DNA from: Rhodospirillaceae bacterium
Lineage (GTDB): Bacteria > Pseudomonadota > Alphaproteobacteria > UBA8366
Reading direction: 5' to 3'
Assembly (NCBI GenBank): GCA_002711555.1
Contig: PARQ01000014.1
Location: 43,231 to 57,115, forward strand
Length of the DNA: 13,885 nt
Part shown: one piece after another, positions 9,576 to 13,885 of the stretch
Position numbering within the stretch: the stretch's first letter is position 1
How the letters are laid out: each line of letters begins with the position of its first letter
The notes under the pieces: generated by a model
Database searches by the model: none
What the model was told of the DNA's origin: nothing
Seen by the model: the letters and a program-made list of their open reading frames with translations, nothing else
Translations under genes and position numbers: made by a program

Positions 9576-10534
9576 GAATAGTCCCCTTCCTGCTTGGCAG
9601 CACTTTTCACTGCTGGCCAAAGCTTGATTTTCAACGGATTTCCGGAAAGCGTAACCGCAGACCGACGCTCAAGTCCGGCCTCTTCCTGCCAAGTGAGCAT
9701 TTCCTCATCTGCAAAACCTAACCACTTGTGCCCCCGCTCCTCAGCTAGATCGGCCTCTTGGTGTGTTGTAAAATCTATCACAACTATACTGCCACCGTGC
9801 CGCAGTACCCTCGAGGCCTCACGCAGTGCGTGGCCCGGACTTTCTGCATAATGCAGCACCAGGTGGAACGTTATGAGATCAAAATTTTCATCACCAAATG
9901 CAAGACCATTCATATTTCCATGACGAACGTAGCAGTTTTTTATTCCCGCGCGCTCCAAATTTACTCTCGCCACGGCCAGCATATCCCGCGACATGTCAAT
10001 ACCAATACCTGCCTCCACTTTAGGAGCAACCATTTCGAGAATACGACCAGTGCCCGTACCAATATCTAGAAACCGGCGGACTGATTTTTGGGGCCACAGT
10101 GCCTCAAAGGCATGTTCCACCTGACTGTCGTCGATGTGTAATGCACGTATCGCATCCCATTGTGCTGCATTACGATTGAAAAACTCTAAAGCTCTTGAAG
10201 CTCGATCCTTTTTTACATCGTTGAGACGAGTAACATCGCTTGCGATAAGATCGTCATCAAATGGCACCGAAGTCACCAAAGTTTGCAGTAATTCAGTCCA
10301 TTTGCCGGACTCCGAAAGCCGGTAGTAAGCGTGTGTTCCCTCCCGGAACCGGGTTAGAAGGCCTGCGTCAACTAAAACCTTTAGGTGCCTGGATATTCTG
10401 GGCTGACTTTGCCCAGTAATTTGCATAAGTTCACTCACTGATAATTCGCCTTCGCGACAAAGAAGCAAAAGCCGAAGGCGGGTTTTTTCCGCTGCGGCTC
10501 TCAGAGATTGCAATAGCTCGTCTATTTGTTTCAT
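9572..10534 (-). CDS. sahR: ArsR-family regulator fused to a SAM-dependent methyltransferase domain (SahR-like)
   Basis: Residues 1-75 are an ArsR/SmtB winged helix: LRLLLLCREGELSVSELMQI (20-39), recognition helix QPRISRHLKVLVDAGLL (44-60) and wing REGTHAYYRL (64-73). No metal-binding cysteine pair is visible. Residues about 110-310 are a class I methyltransferase fold with motif I FLDIGTGTGRILE (155-167), acidic GIDMSRDML (178-186), and DLITFHLVLHYAESP (219-233). ArsR proteins with this C-terminal fold next to methionine genes are known as SahR, which responds to S-adenosylhomocysteine. That identity is from family and context, not proven here. It is the first gene of the metF-metH operon, overlaps metF by 4 nt, and a palindrome covers its promoter, so autoregulation is likely. 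The methyltransferase domain may be a ligand sensor, an active enzyme, or both. Confidence 0.85.
   Translation of the reverse strand: MKQIDELLQSLRAAAEKTRLRLLLLCREGELSVSELMQITGQSQPRISRHLKVLVDAGLLTRFREGTHAYYRLSESGKWTELLQTLVTSVPFDDDLIASDVTRLNDVKKDRASRALEFFNRNAAQWDAIRALHIDDSQVEHAFEALWPQKSVRRFLDIGTGTGRILEMVAPKVEAGIGIDMSRDMLAVARVNLERAGIKNCYVRHGNMNGLAFGDENFDLITFHLVLHYAESPGHALREASRVLRHGGSIVVIDFTTHQEADLAEERGHKWLGFADEEMLTWQEEAGLERRSAVTLSGNPLKIKLWPAVKSAAKQEGDYS
9582..9590 (-). promoter_or_regulatory. Ribosome-binding site of metF (decides its start)
   Basis: On the minus strand GGAAGGGGA lies 6 nt before ATG 9575, inside the 3' end of the regulator gene. It is the strongest such site noticed in the window and argues for translation from 9575, not from the upstream TTG at 9620. 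Confidence 0.7.
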
Positions 10535-10553
10535 GAACTATACTTTCAACTTG

Positions 10554-10585
10554 CTACATCAATATATAAACATATCGTTATGTAG
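10554..10585. promoter_or_regulatory. Predicted operator: 32-bp imperfect palindrome over the promoter
   Basis: The outer arms CTACAT (10554-10559) and ATGTAG (10580-10585) are perfect inverted repeats. Inner ATAT blocks (10564-10567 and 10572-10575) are symmetric about the same centre; 11 of 16 positions per half agree. A second near-palindrome, CATATCGTTATG (10571-10582, 10 of 12 symmetric), overlaps it. The element spans the spacer and -10 and reaches into the -35 of the predicted promoter, the usual place for ArsR-family repression. The likely binder is the adjacent SahR-like protein. Confidence 0.6.
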
Positions 10586-10589
10586 TAAA
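10561..10589 (-). promoter_or_regulatory. Predicted sigma-70 promoter of the regulator-metF-metH operon
   Basis: On the minus strand TTTACT (10584-10589) and TATATT (10561-10566) are separated by exactly 17 nt. They match the -35 and -10 consensus at 4 and 5 of 6 bases. Transcription would start near 10553-10555, leaving a leader of about 20 nt before ATG 10534, too short for a riboswitch. Confidence 0.55.
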
Positions 10590-10860
10590 GGAAAATGAAA
10601 TGATTGCTTTGTTTGTTTCATTCACATTGCATGATATTTTTGCAACACAGTGCACAAAGATAAAGTATTACTGGTGCGGCCGCTTTCAATTTGAAACCCA
10701 CCAGTTATAATATAAAAATAGCGTGGAAGGATTTGCATTCTAACTGCTTTCGTGTGATGTTGGTTATTTAGGACGTGGAATTTTCGTCAGACGCTAAAAT
10801 TGTTTATCTGCGGTTTGACACGATTTAGGTGGTTTAAGCCTGCGACTGAGGGGTTTTGAA

Positions 10861-11676
10861 GTGGCAAGAAACAATAAAATAAAAGGTTTGGGTGATTTCG
10901 GCGTTGTTGCTGTTTTACTGGCGGCATTAGCGCTTTCTAGTTGTGCCGGTAAGCCGGACGATGGAACGAATGATCCCTTTGAGACTGTCAACCGCGAGAT
11001 TTTTGATATTAATATGTCATTGGATAAGGCATTTCTTAGGCCAATAACGCAGGCTTATGTTGATGTTGTTCCAGACCCAATCCGAGATATGGTAAATAAC
11101 CTATTATTTCATTTGAAAGAACCGGTGACTCTTGCCAGTGATGTTTTGCAAGGCGAATGGGACCGGGCTGGTCAAACAACAGCCCGCATAGTTGGTAACA
11201 CCGTTATAGGGTTCGGATTATGGGATGTAATGGGGTCTTCCGGCGCCAAAGGGCATAAAGAAGATTTAGGACAAGCACTGGCTGTTTGGGGTGTCCCCGA
11301 GGGTCCATATTTAGTATTGCCAATTCTGGGACCCTCTAACATTCGTGACGGTGCAGCTGAGTTAGCGCAATCATTGTATGATCCAGTCGATTTCGTTACA
11401 GACACTTACTTGGATTATGATACCAACTTTTACGTGTCCAACACACGTACAGCATTTACCGCGGTAGATAAGCGCGCTCAAGTGCTGGGTAAACTTGCAG
11501 AGCTTGAAAAAACCTCTCTAGATTTCTATGCCACAATACGCAGTTTATACCGGCAAAAGCGTGCAGACGAAATACGTAATGGTGAATCTGGAGATGCTGT
11601 TCCTATACCAGAAATTACACTGGAGTTGGATGAGCCTATGCTTAACGAGCCAATTGCACAAACAAGCAAGAAATAG
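10861..11676 (+). CDS. mlaA: MlaA (VacJ) outer-membrane lipoprotein of the phospholipid-retrieval pathway
   Basis: MlaA sits in the outer membrane and removes misplaced phospholipid from the outer leaflet, handing it to periplasmic MlaC. The 271-residue product starts with a lipoprotein signal: basic residues, hydrophobic VVAVLLAALAL (15-25) and lipobox LSSC with Cys28. The family hallmark NDPFETVNREIFDIN is at 37-51, followed by the conserved core VDVVPDPIRDMVNNLLFHLK (67-86), GNTVIGFGLWD (112-122), EDLGQALAVWGVPEGPYLVL (134-153) and LGPSNIRD (156-163). The C-terminal 30 residues are acidic and variable. The start is GTG at 10861, 7 nt after GAGGGG. mlaC follows after 25 bp. It is transcribed away from the methionine operon. 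Genes for MlaFEDB are not in view. Confidence 0.95.
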   Translation: MARNNKIKGLGDFGVVAVLLAALALSSCAGKPDDGTNDPFETVNREIFDINMSLDKAFLRPITQAYVDVVPDPIRDMVNNLLFHLKEPVTLASDVLQGEWDRAGQTTARIVGNTVIGFGLWDVMGSSGAKGHKEDLGQALAVWGVPEGPYLVLPILGPSNIRDGAAELAQSLYDPVDFVTDTYLDYDTNFYVSNTRTAFTAVDKRAQVLGKLAELEKTSLDFYATIRSLYRQKRADEIRNGESGDAVPIPEITLELDEPMLNEPIAQTSKK

Positions 11677-11701
11677 GTAAATTTTATTTCCATATCACCG
11701 T

Positions 11702-12430
11702 ATGAAACGGATTGTTTACTTTGCCCTCGTCCTTCTCTTGACGGAGACGGCCAATGTGGGTTGTTTAGCCTCTTCCCCTAAGCTGGCGCAAACTCCCTCT
11801 GAGCCAGGTGCTTTTATTGATGATCTGGGAAAAAGAGCAATTAAGTTACTCGGGGACAAATCGGCTACAGAGCAGCAACAGAGAAGTGGATTTAGGGCAC
11901 TACTTCGGGAGGGGTTCGCCACTAGAGCTATCGGCTTTTTCGTAATTGGAAAGTATAGACGCTCCAGCAGCCGGTCCGAGATCAACGAATTTGTCACTAC
12001 CTTCGAAAATTATATTGTGGAGTTGTACTCATCTCAGTTTCGTAATTATGCTGGCCAATCCTTTCAAATAGCTAAAGTACAAGCAACCAGCCGGCCTTCA
12101 GACTTTATCGTTACAACACATGTTCTTCGAGCCAACGGGGAGTTAATATTCAAAGTAGCATTTCAAGTCCGCCAACGCAAAGGGAGGCCAAGTAAAATAC
12201 TCGACGTCAAAATTAAGGGTGTGAGCATGATTTTAGCTCAACGCGATGAGTTTACGGCTTTTATCTCCCGCCATGGTGGTAAATTGGGAGCGCTCATTGA
12301 AGTGCTAAAAAAACGTATTGGAAGCCTTAAAATCAAAAGACAGCAACCTGACGACTATTCTGCTGAATCAACAAGCAATAACTCACCATCCGAGGGTGAT
12401 GAAGATGTTAAAAGCCGGACAATACAATAA
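11702..12430 (+). CDS. mlaC: MlaC (Ttg2D family) periplasmic phospholipid-binding protein
   Basis: MlaC ferries phospholipid across the periplasm between MlaA and the inner-membrane MlaFEDB transporter. The 242-residue product has an N-terminal signal with hydrophobic VYFALVLLL (5-13). The family core is recognisable: REGFATRAIGFFVIGKYRR (69-87), EFVTTFENYIVELYSSQF (96-113) and, most telling, LDVKIKGVSMILAQRDEFTAF (167-187). It is somewhat longer than typical members because of a polar, serine- and acid-rich tail after about residue 210. A cysteine at 21 follows NVG; this is a poor lipobox since position -3 is Asn, so a soluble product is more likely. No clear ribosome-binding site precedes ATG 11702, which may mean coupling to mlaA, 25 bp upstream. 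Its end faces ettA with a 25-bp gap. Confidence 0.9.
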   Translation: MKRIVYFALVLLLTETANVGCLASSPKLAQTPSEPGAFIDDLGKRAIKLLGDKSATEQQQRSGFRALLREGFATRAIGFFVIGKYRRSSSRSEINEFVTTFENYIVELYSSQFRNYAGQSFQIAKVQATSRPSDFIVTTHVLRANGELIFKVAFQVRQRKGRPSKILDVKIKGVSMILAQRDEFTAFISRHGGKLGALIEVLKKRIGSLKIKRQQPDDYSAESTSNNSPSEGDEDVKSRTIQ

Positions 12431-12455
12431 TTTAAGCCCTGCACTTCTCTCGACT

Positions 12456-13885
12456 TTAGCGAGTCAGCGGTCTGTATTTTATTCTGTGTGGTTGATCGGC
12501 TTCAGCGCCTAGTCTTTTACGTCGGTCAGCCTCATAATCCTGATAGTTACCCTCAAACCACGTTACCTGACTATTTCCTTCAAAAGCCAAAATGTGAGTG
12601 GATATTCGGTCGAGAAACCACCGGTCGTGACTAATAACAAGCGCAGAACCGGCAAAGTTTTGAATAGCTTCCTCAAGTGCACGCAAGGTATCCACGTCTA
12701 AATCATTAGTTGGCTCATCTAGTAACAAAAAATTAGCGCCAGATCTAAGCATCTTAGCAAGGTGGACCCGGTTTCGTTCACCGCCGGAGAGTTGCCCCAC
12801 CTTTTTCTGCTGATCTTGTCCCTTGAAATTAAAGGCCCCGACATAGGCTCGGCTTTGCATTTTCTTTTTGCCTAGGTCAATCTCAGCTTCTCCTTGTGCT
12901 ATTTCTTCCCACACGTTTTTATCGTCATCAAGAGTATCGCGGCTCTGATCAACGTAACCGAGTTCTACCGTCTCACCCAATCGAATATAGCCGGAGTCAG
13001 GCTTCTCCTGTCCGGTAATCATACGCACAAGAGTTGATTTACCAGCACCATTTGAACCTATTACGCCCAATACCCCTCCTGCCGGCAACTTAAAATGAAG
13101 GTTCTCCATCAACAGACGATCACCGAATCCTTTGCAAAGATCATTGGCCTCGATAACAAAATCACCAAGCCGAGGACCAGATGGAATTATTATTTGTGCT
13201 GAACCCGGTTCACGTTCCTCACTCTCAGCTAATAACTTCTCATAGGCCGTTATGCGGGCCTGTGATTTAGCTTGACGCGCCCGTGGGCTGGCATTAATCC
13301 ACTCCCGTTCACGAGAAATTGTGCGTGCCCTTGAAGCCTCAGACCGTTCCTCTTGTTCAAGACGTTTTTGTTTCTGTTCTATCCATGCGGAGTAGTTTCC
13401 TTCGTAAGGGATACCGCGACCGCGATCGATCTCAAGGATCCAACCAGTGACATTGTCCAAAAAATAGCGGTCGTGGGTAACCATAATCACCGTGCCTTCA
13501 TATTCACGAAGGTGCCGTTCCAGCCACGCTACCGATTCTGCATCAAGATGATTTGTTGGTTCGTCTAACAACAGAAGATCTGGCTTTTGTAACAGTAACC
13601 TACAAAGGGCGACTCGACGGCGCTCCCCGCCGGAAAGGGTGGTCACATCAATATCACCTGGAGGACAGCGAAGCGCATCCATTGCAATTTCTATTGTGCG
13701 TTCAAGATCCCAAGCGTCAGCCGCATCTATTTTTTCTTGTAATTCAGCCTGCTCTTCAATGAGTGTATTCATCTCAGACTCATCGGTGACTTCGCCAAGC
13801 CTTTTATTAACGGCCTCAAACCGATCAACAAGCGCTTTCTGTGCTCCAAGTCCTTCAAAAATATTTTCCTCTACCGTTTTTGACG
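12456..13885 (-). CDS. ettA: Energy-dependent translational throttle protein EttA (ABC-F), 5' end cut by the right edge
   Basis: EttA is a soluble ABC-F ATPase that binds the ribosomal E site and holds back the first peptide bond when ATP is low. The open frame continues from the stop at 12456 to the window edge, giving 475 visible residues of about 555; about 80 are missing, including the first Walker A. Visible parts are the arm region (EEQAELQEKID), the first signature LSGGERRRVAL with Walker B LLLLDEPTNHLDAESV, the inter-domain linker that contacts P-site tRNA (EREWINASPRARQAKSQARI), the second Walker A GSNGAGKST, the second signature QLSGGERNRVHL and LLLDEPTNDLD. The C-terminus RIKYRPLTR matches EttA rather than Uup or other ABC-F proteins. 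An ATG at 13772 is internal: upstream codons SKTVEENIFEGL continue the homology. Confidence 0.96.
   Translation of the reverse strand, partial: SKTVEENIFEGLGAQKALVDRFEAVNKRLGEVTDESEMNTLIEEQAELQEKIDAADAWDLERTIEIAMDALRCPPGDIDVTTLSGGERRRVALCRLLLQKPDLLLLDEPTNHLDAESVAWLERHLREYEGTVIMVTHDRYFLDNVTGWILEIDRGRGIPYEGNYSAWIEQKQKRLEQEERSEASRARTISREREWINASPRARQAKSQARITAYEKLLAESEEREPGSAQIIIPSGPRLGDFVIEANDLCKGFGDRLLMENLHFKLPAGGVLGVIGSNGAGKSTLVRMITGQEKPDSGYIRLGETVELGYVDQSRDTLDDDKNVWEEIAQGEAEIDLGKKKMQSRAYVGAFNFKGQDQQKKVGQLSGGERNRVHLAKMLRSGANFLLLDEPTNDLDVDTLRALEEAIQNFAGSALVISHDRWFLDRISTHILAFEGNSQVTWFEGNYQDYEADRRKRLGAEADQPHRIKYRPLTR

Larger units (their letters stand above)
10535..10860. other. Divergent intergenic region between the methionine operon and mlaA
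   Basis: This 326-bp AT-rich spacer holds the methionine-operon promoter and operator at its left end. For the rightward mlaA gene I see pieces but no full promoter: TATAAT at 10706-10711 without a matching -35, and TTGACA at 10815-10820 without a -10 at 16-18 nt. A small perfect inverted repeat, TTTCAA-T-TTGAAA, lies at 10684-10696. The mlaA ribosome-binding site GAGGGG is at 10848-10853. No small gene or structured RNA is evident. Confidence 0.6.

Noticed and set aside
10535..10560. A SAM or SAH riboswitch in the leader of the methionine operon
   Set aside because: The predicted leader is only about 20 nt, too short for any known SAM/SAH riboswitch, and a DNA operator explains the region better.
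10815..10820. TTGACA as the -35 box of an mlaA promoter
   Set aside because: The position 17 nt downstream reads GCCTGC and neighbouring spacings are no better, so no -10 partner exists.
12431..12470. A shared terminator between convergent mlaC and ettA
   Set aside because: Only a 4-bp stem (CTCG/CGAG) near the ettA stop is visible, with no T-run on either strand.
13770..13772. ATG at 13772 as the start of a short, complete ABC-F protein
   Set aside because: The frame stays open to the edge and the upstream residues (SKTVEENIFEGL, DRFEAVNKRLGEV) continue the EttA homology, so the gene is merely cut by the window.
1..13885. A mobile or defence system hidden among these genes
   Set aside because: Every substantial coding region belongs to a recognisable housekeeping family, and no transposase, integrase, toxin, nuclease or repeat array was seen.

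Overview
The window reads as a chromosomal housekeeping segment from an alphaproteobacterium. The protein families, the order regulator-metF-metH, and the mlaA-mlaC pair all fit that class. Base composition is moderately AT-rich by eye, which would suit an uncultured, possibly marine, Rhodospirillales-like lineage. That placement is inference; there is no rRNA or other firm taxonomic marker. I saw no tRNA, rRNA, CRISPR array, insertion sequence or prophage gene.

Layout, left to right. Positions 1-10534 are all transcribed leftward (minus strand). In transcription order the genes are: an ArsR-type regulator fused to a methyltransferase domain (9572-10534, SahR-like); metF (8715-9575); metH (4987-8706); a hotdog-fold thioesterase (4423-4941); a UvrD/PcrA helicase (2076-4364); prmA (946-1845); and an Xaa-Pro aminopeptidase cut by the left edge (1-945). 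Several joints are very tight: ATGA overlap at regulator/metF, 8 nt at metF/metH, and TGA directly followed by ATG at prmA/pepP. A 326-bp divergent region (10535-10860) holds a promoter for the methionine operon whose -35 to -10 span is covered by a 32-bp imperfect palindrome, the likely operator of the regulator. Rightward from there run mlaA (10861-11676) and mlaC (11702-12430). They converge on ettA (12456-13885, minus strand), which is cut by the right edge.

How the genes fit together. MetF makes 5-methyltetrahydrofolate and cobalamin-dependent MetH uses it to methylate homocysteine. The regulator has an intact SAM/SAH-binding motif and probably senses the methylation state of the cell, controlling its own operon. 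PrmA is a SAM consumer further down the same strand. MlaA and MlaC are the outer-membrane and periplasmic parts of the Mla phospholipid-retrieval pathway; the inner-membrane MlaFEDB part is not in the window. EttA gates translation initiation according to ATP/ADP level.

I did not find a convincing undescribed system. The points most worth checking are the operator/promoter architecture at 10554-10589, the roughly 78-residue N-terminal extension of the aminopeptidase, and the thioesterase of unknown substrate next to metH.
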